Source: Calothrix sp. NIES-4105
Lineage (GTDB): Bacteria > Cyanobacteriota > Cyanobacteriia > Cyanobacteriales > Nostocaceae
Direction: 5' to 3'
DNA: 64,000 nucleotides
NCBI RefSeq assembly: GCF_002368415.1
Contig: NZ_AP018290.1
Location: 10,655,717 to 10,719,716, forward strand
Shown one piece after another: positions 47,063 to 55,891 of this stretch. Numbering within the stretch: position 1 is the first letter of the stretch; each line of letters starts with the position of its first letter. Made by a program: the position numbers and the translations under genes. The notes under the pieces were generated by a model, which was not told the origin of the DNA, made no database searches, and saw nothing but the letters and a program-made list of their open reading frames with translations.

Positions 47063-49330
47063 TTAGATGTTGGTGGCTTGGTTGGCGATGATGCCTATTA
47101 AATTGAGGTTTTCTAGAATTTCTGTGGTTTGAGCAAGTTCGGCACGAGTTATTTGACCAAGACGCGCGACTATAACTATGGCGTTACATAAGGTTGCTAA
47201 GATTCGTGCATCAACGGTGCTGAGAATTGGTGGAGCATCTACTAATACTAGGTCGTAACTTTGCTCAAATTCATTTAGCAATTCTTTCATGCGTCGCGAA
47301 CTTAATAACTTGACTGTATCTTCAAGAAAAGGTCCAGCTGTTAAAACATCTATTGATGGATGGATTGGCTGGATGTAATCTTTAAATGTTGCGTGAGCTT
47401 CATCGACTAATAATAATGATAGTCCCCATTCGTTTTGAAGTTCGAGATATTTATGTAAACTCGGTTCACGTAGGTTAGCGTCAATTATTAATACTCGATG
47501 GTGTGTTCGCGCGGAGCTTACGGCAAGTCCTAATGTAACTGTTGATTTTCCTTCACCAAAGCAAGCTGATGTCACCATTAATGATTTATATGGTAAAGGT
47601 AAGTTGAGAATCTGAATATTTTGATATGCCATATCCAGGTTTTCGTGCGATAGCAAGGAAGCTACCGCAACTGGTGAGTCAGTTAATAATGCGCTTGTAC
47701 TGTGGGCTGGTAATAGTGTTCGTTTGCGTCGGTAATTTTTCGTTAGTTTAGGTACAATTCCTAACAAGCGTAAGTTGGTGATACGTTGTAATTCGTGTGA
47801 TGTATATATAGAGTCGTTGAGCATTTCTAAAATTAGAGCCACAACAATACCGATTATTGGTGCTGCTACGGCGCCACCACTTAGTATTAATTTTCGACCG
47901 CTACCAATATATACCCCACGCTCTGGCGCCTCTAGCATTTGCCAGTCAAAACCACCTTGAGCAAGTTTCAAAGAAAGCGACTGCTGCGCTTGCATTAATT
48001 GTTCGAGGGTTTTACGGTTGGTTTGAACTTCGGGTAGTAAACGGTTGTATTCTGCTATCAAACCAGGATATTTTCCTAATTCAGACTGCAAGCGCTTTTC
48101 TGACTGTGACAAGCTTTTCTCGTTTGCTTCTAAACCTTGTACAATTGTTTGCACTTGAATCATTTCTTCAGTTAGCTTGATATCAACTTCTGCCATTTGT
48201 CCTTCATTCAACAATGACTCATTAGAAGTAGATTGATTTAAAGCTTGATTTACTGCTGCATCAATTTCTGAATTTCCTAACTGCGAAGCTTTTTTTCCTG
48301 TTTGATCAGCGAGTGTGCGGGTAATTTCTTGTCGTAGTAATCCTAATTGATTTTCGCGCTGTTGGACTAGTTTCTGTACTACTGGAGAATTATCAGTATA
48401 GCGAATTCGCTCTCGCGCTAAAGCTAATTCTGTTTTTTGAATCTCATTAAGTAAAGTTTGATACCTTGTGGATTGACTCAACCGCGATGAAATCATCGCA
48501 CTACTTGGTGAGACTGCTAGTTTTTGCTGCAATGCTGCATACCTAGCTTGTACATTTTGTAATTGCGCGCGTGTCGTTTGTAACTGCTTCTGAGTCTCTG
48601 CTAAAGTTTCTAAAATAATTTTTGATTGCGCTTCTGGGTCAAGTATATTATTTTTTTTACGGAAAGCTTCTAAATTATCCTCGGCAGTAACAACACTACT
48701 TTTTACCTTGGGTAAACGTTCATCGACGAATGCCATTCCTTTGGTTAACCGCTGCTTTTGCTGCTCAATATTATAATCTCGGTATACTTTAAGTAGCATT
48801 TGTAATACCCGTTTTGTCTTGATCGGGTCATGATTTTTATATTTAATTTCAAATACTTGGTGGCTAGGGGTACGATTTATTGTGCTTCCTGACTCTACAC
48901 GCGCGACAGTAAGGGGTGATTTTTTACCCTTTGTGCCTTTTATATCTTCAAATTTAATATCGGGATAATCTGGACGCAGCATTGCAACTGCCTTTTCTAT
49001 CAACTGATTACTTAACATCAGTTGTGACTGAGCGTTATAGTCTACTACTTCTACATTTGAGCCTGTATCATTATTTGCATCAGTTTGGTTAGAGGATAAT
49101 TTTGCTCCCGTATACAAATTTGACTGGACAAGTAGTTGCATAGAGCTTTGATAATTTGGTTTCGCAAGAATTGCCAAAATACCTGCTGCTGACATGACTA
49201 TACCTGTTACACCTAGAATTAAAAAGCGGCGCCGGAGTAAAATCTTGAATAATTGCCTGATATCAACTGGTGGGAGTGAAGATATTGTTGCCAGTTGTTC
49301 CTGTTCAACACCATTAATAGCCACAACCAA
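47063..49330 (-). CDS. Polysaccharide co-polymerase / tyrosine autokinase (Wzc-like)
   Basis: A 755-aa inner-membrane protein for export of exopolysaccharide. The N-terminal Wzz-type part has a membrane helix near 35-52 (ILGVTGIVMSAAGILAIL). Long periplasmic coiled coils follow (about 180-450) and a second helix near 475-500. The cytoplasmic BY-kinase domain has Walker A SACFGEGKSTV, A' VLIIDANLREP and Walker B LVLVDAPP. The C-terminus ends ANQATNI without the usual tyrosine cluster, so phosphorylation may occur elsewhere or not at all. No intact glycosyltransferase or Wzy gene accompanies it here; a decayed glycosyltransferase lies 770 bp away. Confidence 0.9.
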   Translation of the reverse strand: MVVAINGVEQEQLATISSLPPVDIRQLFKILLRRRFLILGVTGIVMSAAGILAILAKPNYQSSMQLLVQSNLYTGAKLSSNQTDANNDTGSNVEVVDYNAQSQLMLSNQLIEKAVAMLRPDYPDIKFEDIKGTKGKKSPLTVARVESGSTINRTPSHQVFEIKYKNHDPIKTKRVLQMLLKVYRDYNIEQQKQRLTKGMAFVDERLPKVKSSVVTAEDNLEAFRKKNNILDPEAQSKIILETLAETQKQLQTTRAQLQNVQARYAALQQKLAVSPSSAMISSRLSQSTRYQTLLNEIQKTELALARERIRYTDNSPVVQKLVQQRENQLGLLRQEITRTLADQTGKKASQLGNSEIDAAVNQALNQSTSNESLLNEGQMAEVDIKLTEEMIQVQTIVQGLEANEKSLSQSEKRLQSELGKYPGLIAEYNRLLPEVQTNRKTLEQLMQAQQSLSLKLAQGGFDWQMLEAPERGVYIGSGRKLILSGGAVAAPIIGIVVALILEMLNDSIYTSHELQRITNLRLLGIVPKLTKNYRRKRTLLPAHSTSALLTDSPVAVASLLSHENLDMAYQNIQILNLPLPYKSLMVTSACFGEGKSTVTLGLAVSSARTHHRVLIIDANLREPSLHKYLELQNEWGLSLLLVDEAHATFKDYIQPIHPSIDVLTAGPFLEDTVKLLSSRRMKELLNEFEQSYDLVLVDAPPILSTVDARILATLCNAIVIVARLGQITRAELAQTTEILENLNLIGIIANQATNI

Positions 49331-50095
49331 ACCCCTTGTTTATTAAAACTATATTGGTGCAATATGCTATGACTTAACTTGTAGGTTGGGTGGAACGAAG
49401 TGTAACCCAACGTAGATTAAAATACAATCTATTATAATGTTGGGTTTCGCTATCGCGAAAGCTAACCTACGCAACCCGCACATAGATGGAATTCAATTAT
49501 AATATCGACTGCTAAAATGTCATCAGTACATAGAGATAACACTAATTATACCTTTTCGTATAGATACTTATCATGGCATCAACTACACGTTAGCAACTGC
49601 ATCGTTTGACTTTGTAATAATTATGTTTACCCACAGTATGAAGGTTATCTAGCAAATCTATAGCTCGCTGTATATTTTGTAGCAATGCGTTGCTAATATT
49701 TGCATTAAATATTTTCCGAAAATAGCCAAGTTGAAAAATTATATAACAGCAATCTTATTGATTTATTTACATAAAAGTATTAAAGATTTTGTGAACTTGA
49801 CCGAGAGATTACGGACTATAGAGTGAAATATATGTACAATAAGCGTTATGCGAACGATAGCATTAGAATGGCGCCTATTTTTTAGTTACAAGTACGTACC
49901 ATCACATGAACAGATAACAAAGTATACTGGTTATACAATTGGATTTATCGATGTCAGTTGAAGACAATACGGAATTACTGCAATACCTTACTATAGGACT
50001 ACTGGTCTATGTCATTAATTTTAATAGGTGCGTAGTAGCGCTTTAGCGCCAAAGTTGATATAAAAATGCAGAGGGCTAAAGCCCAACTACGTACC
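49331..50095. other. Long repeat-containing gap
   Basis: It contains a GTAGGTTGGGTGGAACG...AACCCAACG inverted repeat with a second facing copy (49379-49480). A palindromic unit GGTGCGTAGTAGCGCTTTAGCG...GCTAAAGCCCAACTACGTACC lies at 50028-50095. A GGCGCC is present near 49869. No gene was identified in between. Confidence 0.5.
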
Positions 50096-50478
50096 AAAGT
50101 AAAAAAAGTACTGTTTGTATCAGTTCTTGCATTGATTGAGCAGTTTTATAAATATTTATTACAAAAAGACTCAGAATATAAATTATATGTATTAGGCGCC
50201 AATTCTTCACAGAAAATACTGAGGCAAGGTTGTAATAATATTATCATTAGTAGATTCGTCGAAGACCTAAATCCTTATTTTGAAAGAGCTAGACTTGGAA
50301 TAGTGCCGCTACTTTGAGGTGCTGGAGTTAAACTAAAACTCCAGAAATGCTAGAATGTGGTCTATCTGTTATTAGTACTTAGATAGGTACTGAAGGTGTT
50401 GATACTGGAGGTATTTTATTTGTAAGTGACAATTTCAAAGAATGGATGAAATTAAGTCTAGAATTTTCTGACATGTAG
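50096..50478 (+). pseudogene. Glycosyltransferase group 1 C-terminal remnant
   Basis: The frame from about 50096 reads YKLYVLGANSSQKILR and VEDLNPYFERARLGIVPLL, typical of the C-terminal half of GT4-type glycosyltransferases. It hits a stop at 50316, continues GAGVKLKL, then resumes in another frame as MLECGLSVIST, stop, IGTEGVDTGG and ILFVSDNFKEWM to a stop at 50478. The N-terminal half is missing and a palindromic repeat abuts the left edge. It is thus a frameshifted, truncated gene, probably once part of a polysaccharide cluster with the Wzc-like gene. Confidence 0.75.
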
Positions 50479-50535
50479 TAGCATAAGTAAAAGATAGGCA
50501 GAGTATTTGGCATTATAAGAGATACTACAACTAAA

Positions 50536-50871
50536 ATGACCGACTACAACAACGAACGTTTAGATTGGACAGAGGCTGCACTCGATAGACAAGTCGATGT
50601 CAATGCTGATTTACGAGCATCGGTTGAGATATTACAAAATCGTAATGAATCTCTACAAGCCACTGTTGCTGATTTGAGATTTAAGGTTGAAGCTTTGATG
50701 TCTATAGCTTTACAACAGCAAAAGAATTTTTCGATTGTCGCTGAGGAGTTGAAGCAGCAAAAGCTAGATATTGCCCAACTCACAAAGTTCCAATGCAATA
50801 CCAATCAAGCTATAGACAAAATTGGGATAATTTTAGAAAAAATGGTAACACACCAGTCAAACGTTAAATAA
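50536..50871 (+). CDS. Coiled-coil hypothetical protein
   Basis: A 111-aa protein, helical and heptad-rich through about 15-85 (LRASVEILQNRNESLQATV), without membrane or signal features. Small coiled-coil proteins of this kind occur commonly in Nostocales genomes; no function is visible. It is a single gene, convergent with the flavoprotein gene. Confidence 0.6.
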   Translation: MTDYNNERLDWTEAALDRQVDVNADLRASVEILQNRNESLQATVADLRFKVEALMSIALQQQKNFSIVAEELKQQKLDIAQLTKFQCNTNQAIDKIGIILEKMVTHQSNVK

Positions 50872-50895
50872 ATTGGACTGCCAGTTATGGTTTTT

Positions 50896-52146
50896 TTAAT
50901 TTTCGTGATTCGATTGCCTTTCATTAGCGATAGCTGAACCGGCTAAATATCCTGTTGTCCAAGCGCTTTGAAAGTTGAAACCACCAGTTACACCATCAAT
51001 ATCTAATACTTCTCCGGCAAAGTACAATCCAGGAATGAGCTTACTTTCCATTGTTTTAAAGTTAACTTCTTTAAGTTGAACTCCACCACAAGTAACAAAC
51101 TCATCTTTAAATACACCTTTACCGTTTACTATAAATTGTCCTTGGGTAAGTTCCTGGATAAGTAAATTAAGGTGTTTTTTTGAAAGTTCTGCCCAACGAG
51201 TTTCTGTGTCAACACCTGCACGTGTTGCCATATATTGCCAAAGACGGTGAGGTATATCTACACCACGATGCAATAAAACCGCGCGTCTTGGTACTTCGTC
51301 CTTAACTGCAAGTAATTTTTGTCGTAATTCTTCTTGCCCCAATTGTGGCAACCAATTAACAGATAAGTTTGCTTGGTACTTACTAGAGTGTAATACACGG
51401 GCGCCCCATGCCGAAAGTTTGAGTACTGCAGGACCACTAACTCCCCAATGTGTAATCAACAATGCTCCTGTTTGTTCAAGTTGACCTTCACTAGGAATAG
51501 TTAAACGTAGCTTCACAGGGTTAACACTCACACCTGCCAATTGTCGCAAACTTTCATCGCGAACATTAAAAGTAAATAATGAGGGAACAGGTGATTCGAT
51601 AGCATGTCCAAAAGACTGAGCTATTTTATACCCCACTGGATTACTACCAGTAGCAATCAGCAAACGGTCAGCCTCTAATGTATCACCCGATTTGAGAACA
51701 ACTTCAAAGCCTTTACTTAACTTGTTCACCGACACAACGGGTGTACCAGTGCAAATTCTTATACCTACATGCTTTGCCGTTTGCATCAAACAATCAACAA
51801 TAGTCTCTGAACTATCAGTAGTCGGAAACATCCGTCCATCAGCTTCAGTTTTTAGTTGAACACCGTGTTTATTAAACCAAGTTACAGTATCTTGAGCTTG
51901 AAACTTAGTAAAGGCGCCAATTAAAGCTTTACTTCCCCTAGGATAATTTTGTGTTAGTACCTTCGGGTCAAAGCAAGCGTGGGTAACATTACATCTCCCA
52001 CCACCCGACACACGCACCTTCGACAGCAGTTGTCCACCAGCTTCCAACAAAATAATTTCAGCTAGAGTATTTGTCCTAGCAGCAGCAATGGCGCCAAAAA
52101 AACCAGCGGCGCCGCCCCCAATTACAATAATTCTCAAAGGTCGCAA
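50896..52146 (-). CDS. HI0933-family flavoprotein (NAD(P)/FAD oxidoreductase)
   Basis: A 416-aa FAD protein of the HI0933/YhiN/BaiN family. N-terminal Rossmann motif IVIGGGAAGFFGAIAAA at 6-22, the ribityl-binding LLSKVRVSGGGRCNVTHACF near 40-60, GRMFPTTDSSETIVDCL near 105, LLIATGSNPVGYKIAQSFGH, and the C-terminal GLYFAGEVLDIDGVTGGFNFQSAWTTGY. All family landmarks are present and the length is normal. The physiological substrate is unknown. It is followed on the same strand by nothing obvious and preceded by a rubredoxin gene 107 bp upstream. Confidence 0.9.
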   Translation of the reverse strand: MRPLRIIVIGGGAAGFFGAIAAARTNTLAEIILLEAGGQLLSKVRVSGGGRCNVTHACFDPKVLTQNYPRGSKALIGAFTKFQAQDTVTWFNKHGVQLKTEADGRMFPTTDSSETIVDCLMQTAKHVGIRICTGTPVVSVNKLSKGFEVVLKSGDTLEADRLLIATGSNPVGYKIAQSFGHAIESPVPSLFTFNVRDESLRQLAGVSVNPVKLRLTIPSEGQLEQTGALLITHWGVSGPAVLKLSAWGARVLHSSKYQANLSVNWLPQLGQEELRQKLLAVKDEVPRRAVLLHRGVDIPHRLWQYMATRAGVDTETRWAELSKKHLNLLIQELTQGQFIVNGKGVFKDEFVTCGGVQLKEVNFKTMESKLIPGLYFAGEVLDIDGVTGGFNFQSAWTTGYLAGSAIANERQSNHEN

Positions 52147-52253
52147 CGCGAAACCCCTACAAACTTACAACTTTCCAATACCAACGTAGCACAGGCGAAC
52201 ACCACCGTAGCATAGGCATCCTCGCCTGTGTGGTAGTAATTACCATATAAAGA

Positions 52254-52418
52254 TTATGATTCGATTTTCTCAAATTGATCTTTAGTGGCGCCACACACCG
52301 GACACACCCAGTCTTGAGGTATTTCTTCAAAGGGAGTACCTGGTTCTATTCCGCTATCTGGGTCGCCTGCTTCTGGGTCATACTCATAACCACATACAAT
52401 ACATATGTATTTTTGCAT
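52254..52418 (-). CDS. Rubredoxin
   Basis: A 54-aa iron-sulfur electron carrier easily missed because of its length. It reads [20 protein letters not shown] and then [20 protein letters not shown]. The four iron ligands are C6, C9, C39 and C42 in the canonical CxxCG and CPxCG pairs, with the conserved aromatic residues Y4, Y11, W37 and F49. It lacks the C-terminal membrane anchor of photosystem-assembly rubredoxin RubA, so it is the small soluble type. It lies on the same strand just upstream of the flavoprotein gene; an electron-transfer link is possible but unproven. The start ATG at 52418 is unambiguous. Confidence 0.93.
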   Translation of the reverse strand: MQKYICIVCGYEYDPEAGDPDSGIEPGTPFEEIPQDWVCPVCGATKDQFEKIES

Positions 52419-52780
52419 ATTGTGTACCCTGGTAAATGTCTGTTTAAGATAATATTACTGATGTTCTTGGAATGTTTAAATAAATTAATTCCTTGTTAAC
52501 AAGATAATATAGTATCGTCAATAACGAGGTGGGCGCCGTGATCATAAAAAACGAACATGGTAGGCGGCGTTCGTATGGAGTTATTTGAAGCTGTACTAAT
52601 ATGAACGCGCTTCGACTGTTGATTAAATTTAATTATATATGGTGCGTGATGCTACTAGATTATGATGTTATTTTAGGGTTTGTTGTAGCATCACACACCC
52701 TACGTAATTAACTTTTGCGACTATGAATAAATATTTACTCTGATGATAGATAATTAATATGTCTATCAAGGTGTGAGTTA
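52419..52780. other. Intergenic gap with inverted repeat
   Basis: It contains GGTGCGTGATGCTAC...GTAGCATCACACACCCTACG (52640-52703), a member of the GTGCGT/CTAC repeat set. A GGCGCC lies near 52531. No gene is seen. Confidence 0.5.
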
Positions 52781-53233
52781 ATTATTCCCGAATTTGATGA
52801 AAATGGTAATTTGCCATTAGGGGTACATTGGGCAGAATGGGATGAGTTTCAAGAACGATTTAGTTATAATAGGCGCCGTCAGTCGTTAATGGAAGGATTA
52901 ACATTAGCAATGCAGGAGTTAAGAGAAGCAGGATGTAGTATAATTTACATAGATGGCAGTTTTACGTCGAGTAAAACAAATCCTGGTGATTTTGATTGTT
53001 GTTGGGAAGAAAGCGGAGTTAATGCTAATGAATTAAAATTACTAGCACCTACAATATATAACTTTGCTTTGCAACGTACACAACAAAAATCTAAGTATAA
53101 AGGTGAGATTTTTCCAGCTAATTTTCCAGCCAATGAAACTGGAACGTTATATATAGATTTTTTTCAATTTGATAGTAGAAAAGATATTAGTAAAGGTATT
53201 ATAGCTTTAGATTTGACGAGGTGGAAACCATGA
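52781..53233 (+). CDS. Nucleotidyltransferase-like protein (DUF6932-like), toxin candidate
   Basis: About 150 aa. It carries a minimal nucleotidyltransferase-type motif: I-D-G59-S60-F...D70-F-D72 (GSx9DxD) with a lysine at 65. The rest shows helices before it (RRRQSLMEGLTLAMQEL) and a C-terminal LYIDFFQFDSRKDISKG. The homologues I remember begin MIPEFDENGNLP; here that phrase is in frame but starts with ATT at 52781 (Ile codon), preceded by AAGGTG 7 bp upstream. The first in-frame standard start, TTG at 52811, would remove this conserved end. The downstream HTH gene overlaps by 4 bp, a toxin-antitoxin-like arrangement. Enzymatic activity is inference. Confidence 0.65.
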   Translation: MIPEFDENGNLPLGVHWAEWDEFQERFSYNRRRQSLMEGLTLAMQELREAGCSIIYIDGSFTSSKTNPGDFDCCWEESGVNANELKLLAPTIYNFALQRTQQKSKYKGEIFPANFPANETGTLYIDFFQFDSRKDISKGIIALDLTRWKP

Positions 53234-53754
53234 TAATAAGAAATGAACAACAGTATAATACAACAAAAGAATGGTTACAGAAGTTTGAAAGGTCAGTAAC
53301 TGAAATAGACAACAATGAAAGTTTGAAATCTGACCCAGTGAGATGGCAGCTATACCATGATGCATACCAAAGTCAAGTTGAGGAGTTTAAGCAAGAAATG
53401 GCAGAATACGAAAGATTAATTAACTGTGATAAAAGCCGATCTATTCAAATAAAAGTTGAATCATTCCATAAATTGTCAGATGCTTTAGTAAAAGCTAGGA
53501 TAGCAGCATCGCTTTCACATCAACAACTAGCAGACTTACTAGGTATTGAGGTAAACAGAGTTCAAGAGTATGAGGATAGTGATTATCAATGTGCTAGCTT
53601 TGTTGAAATACTCGAAGTCATTACAGTCTTAGGTGTAGAATTTGAAAATGCCACTGTACGTGTAGATTTTGAAGAAATTGAACGCATGAAAAAAGTTATA
53701 GAAAAGTGGGATAAACGGGAAAAAGAAAGGCAAATTGCTAAGAGTAAAAAATAA
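53230..53754 (+). CDS. XRE-type HTH protein, antitoxin candidate
   Basis: A 174-aa protein starting at the ATG that overlaps the upstream TGA (ATGA). Residues 1-65 are helical and charged (TKEWLQKFERSVTEID). An XRE helix-turn-helix lies at about 78-128 (ALVKARIAASLSHQQLADLL, VNRVQEYEDSD), and the end is a charged helix. DNA-binding regulators in this position usually repress their own operon and neutralise the first gene product; that is known for such pairs in general and is inferred here. Confidence 0.8.
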   Translation: MIIRNEQQYNTTKEWLQKFERSVTEIDNNESLKSDPVRWQLYHDAYQSQVEEFKQEMAEYERLINCDKSRSIQIKVESFHKLSDALVKARIAASLSHQQLADLLGIEVNRVQEYEDSDYQCASFVEILEVITVLGVEFENATVRVDFEEIERMKKVIEKWDKREKERQIAKSKK

Positions 53755-53861
53755 TTTCTTAAATTAGATTGATACCGTAATGGCAGTTGTTAGAGCAATT
53801 GGTTCATATTTATCCTACCTATGGCGAGGCGTTACCAAGCTTGGCGCGATTAGTTTAGTAT

Positions 53862-53965
53862 TTAGTATGGTGGGCAATGCCCACCTTACTATTATGTTGG
53901 GTTACGCTGTAGGGAAACCCAACCTACGAAATAAATCATCCGTTACATCCGTTATATCCGTTGCC
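53862..53965. repeat. Composite of dispersed repeats after the HTH gene
   Basis: GGTGGGCAATGCCCACC is a perfect small palindrome (53869-53885). It is followed by TTGGGTTACGCTG...AAACCCAACCTACG and by ATCCGTTACATCCGTTATATCCGTTGCC. Three repeat families are packed between the convergent HTH and M61 genes. Confidence 0.75.
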
Positions 53966-53969
53966 AAGA

Positions 53970-55760
53970 CTACCACATATTTTTAGCAGAGGCGCCTAAC
54001 CAGCCAATCAAGTTATCTTTTTGAGTTGATGTAGGTTTATCTACAAGTTTTAATTGATACTTGGTTGGAATTGGAGAACTTAAGGTGACGGTGTGTGTAT
54101 ATAATTGGTCTTGATGGAAAACTGTGACTTGCACACTGTCGTTAGGCTGGTAATCTTTGAGATGTTCGGCTAAACCGCAGGCGCCAATTTTGATGGAGTC
54201 TATTGCTAGTAGTTCGTCACCTGCATCAATTCCTGCAATTTGTGCGGGTGAACCAGCTTCTACAAATTTAATTATCTCTCTGCCATTTTCGGTACTAACC
54301 CGCACACCTAAATAAGGTTCCTCATTATTGTCACCGACTAGCAGCAAACCAAATGGTTCAAGGAAATTATCAAAAGGTAAATCTTCTAAGCCGTCAATAT
54401 AACATTTGAAGAAATCAGATAAATCAGTTCCTGCTACCGACTCGATAACAGATTGCAGGTGTTCGGGAGTAAAGCCAATTTCCTGTTTCCCAAATTGCTT
54501 CCACATTTTAACTAGAACATTATCGAAGGAGTTTTGGTTGCGATGACGCGCGCGAATCATTAAATCGAGTAACAGCGACACCATTTCACCTTTGAGGTAG
54601 TAAGATATTTGTGAATTACCACTGTTGGCATCGGGACGGTATAATTTAATCCACGCATCAAAACTTGATTCAGATAATGGCTGAACTTTTCGACCGGGAG
54701 TATTTTGATACCTGGTGATTTCCTGACTTAAGTGTGATAAATATGATTTTGCATCATAAATTCCTGCTCGTAAAGGAATTAACAGGTCATAATAACTCGT
54801 TGTTCCTTCACAAAACCAAAGTGACGGCGTATAATTTTCTGCATCGTAGTTAAAAACTTCTAAAGCTTTGGGTCGAATTCGCTTCACGTTCCATAGATGA
54901 AAAAATTCGTGAGCAACAAGCTGTAAAAATCGCTCGTACTTGTCTTGATCTCGAAATCCAAACCTTTGATAAATTAGCGAGCATGAGTCTTTATGTTCTA
55001 ACCCACCGAAAGCTTGAGCAAACAAATGTAACAAAAATACGTATCGAGAGTAAGGTAAACCACCGAACAACTCAGCTTCGACTTCGATGATACGCTTAAT
55101 GTCGGTAATCATTCGTTCAACTTGATAATTACCTTTTCCCCAAATAGCGAGTTCATGAGGTTTACCCAATACCTCGAAGTTATATACTTCGTGTACACCA
55201 ATTTCAAATGGACTATCAACCAAGGTATCAAAATCAGCCGCACGGAAGGTATTTATTTTTTCTGGTACAGGTGGTAGTGCTGTTGTAATGTGCCATTCAG
55301 AAGGCGCCTTAATTGTAATATCTATCGGCTGTTTATCATAATTGGGTATTCTAAAAAATAATGCGGCGCCGTTGAAGTAAGCGTGTGTCGCGTCTAAATG
55401 ATTGGTTCTTACTGATAGCTCGTTAGCGAAAATACGGTATGTTATAGTAACTAAAGAAACATTAGAAATCTCTTTAGTATTCACTTGCCAGTGATTTTTA
55501 CTAATTTTGCACACCTCTAAAGGTTTATCATCAGAAAACGCTGTAAAATCTTGTAAATTTTTTGAGTACTCACGTACTAAGTAAGAACCTGGTGTCCAAA
55601 CAGGAAATTTTAAATCTAGAATGGGTGATGGACAATTCTTTATCTGTAAGGTAACTTCATATAAGTGGGTTTGTGGTTGTGGCATTGCCACGGAATAACG
55701 AATTATACTTGTTAAGTCTTTACTGTTGGCGCCTGTGCAGGGTGCGATAAGTTCTGTCAT
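53970..55760 (-). CDS. M61-family metallopeptidase with PDZ domain
   Basis: A 596-aa glycyl-aminopeptidase-like protein. An N-terminal beta domain covers 15-200. The gluzincin site is HEFFH at 284-288 with the third zinc ligand E318 in FCEGTTSYYD. A GGLEHKDSC segment lies near 252-260. A PDZ domain spans about 480-560 (YLGVRVSTENGREII, GSPAQIAGIDAGDELLAI). There is no signal peptide, so it is cytoplasmic. The length and order match the M61 family. A separate gene on the minus strand; the stop codon TAG is directly followed by an ATAACGG-type repeat. Confidence 0.93.
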   Translation of the reverse strand: MTELIAPCTGANSKDLTSIIRYSVAMPQPQTHLYEVTLQIKNCPSPILDLKFPVWTPGSYLVREYSKNLQDFTAFSDDKPLEVCKISKNHWQVNTKEISNVSLVTITYRIFANELSVRTNHLDATHAYFNGAALFFRIPNYDKQPIDITIKAPSEWHITTALPPVPEKINTFRAADFDTLVDSPFEIGVHEVYNFEVLGKPHELAIWGKGNYQVERMITDIKRIIEVEAELFGGLPYSRYVFLLHLFAQAFGGLEHKDSCSLIYQRFGFRDQDKYERFLQLVAHEFFHLWNVKRIRPKALEVFNYDAENYTPSLWFCEGTTSYYDLLIPLRAGIYDAKSYLSHLSQEITRYQNTPGRKVQPLSESSFDAWIKLYRPDANSGNSQISYYLKGEMVSLLLDLMIRARHRNQNSFDNVLVKMWKQFGKQEIGFTPEHLQSVIESVAGTDLSDFFKCYIDGLEDLPFDNFLEPFGLLLVGDNNEEPYLGVRVSTENGREIIKFVEAGSPAQIAGIDAGDELLAIDSIKIGACGLAEHLKDYQPNDSVQVTVFHQDQLYTHTVTLSSPIPTKYQLKLVDKPTSTQKDNLIGWLGASAKNMW

Positions 55761-55831
55761 TGTTGAGTAGTAAGTAACGAGTGCTGTAGCCTAGTTGTTT
55801 GAGGAATGGTATTTTTCAGTGTAGCGTAAAT

Positions 55832-55859
55832 GTAGAGACGTGATATATCACGTCTCCAC
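55832..55859. repeat. Palindromic repeat, GTAGAGACGTGATATATCAC type
   Basis: A 28-bp palindrome GTAGAGACGTGATATATCACGTCTCCAC with one mismatch, between the Crp-type and M61 genes. Same family as at 8267. Confidence 0.85.
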
Positions 55860-55891
55860 ACATTGAAATTTTTACCGATAATTTAGAAATG

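Noticed and set aside
53780-53986. 68-codon plus-strand frame after the HTH gene
   Set aside because: Most of it reads through three dispersed repeats; the coding look is an artefact of repeat sequence.
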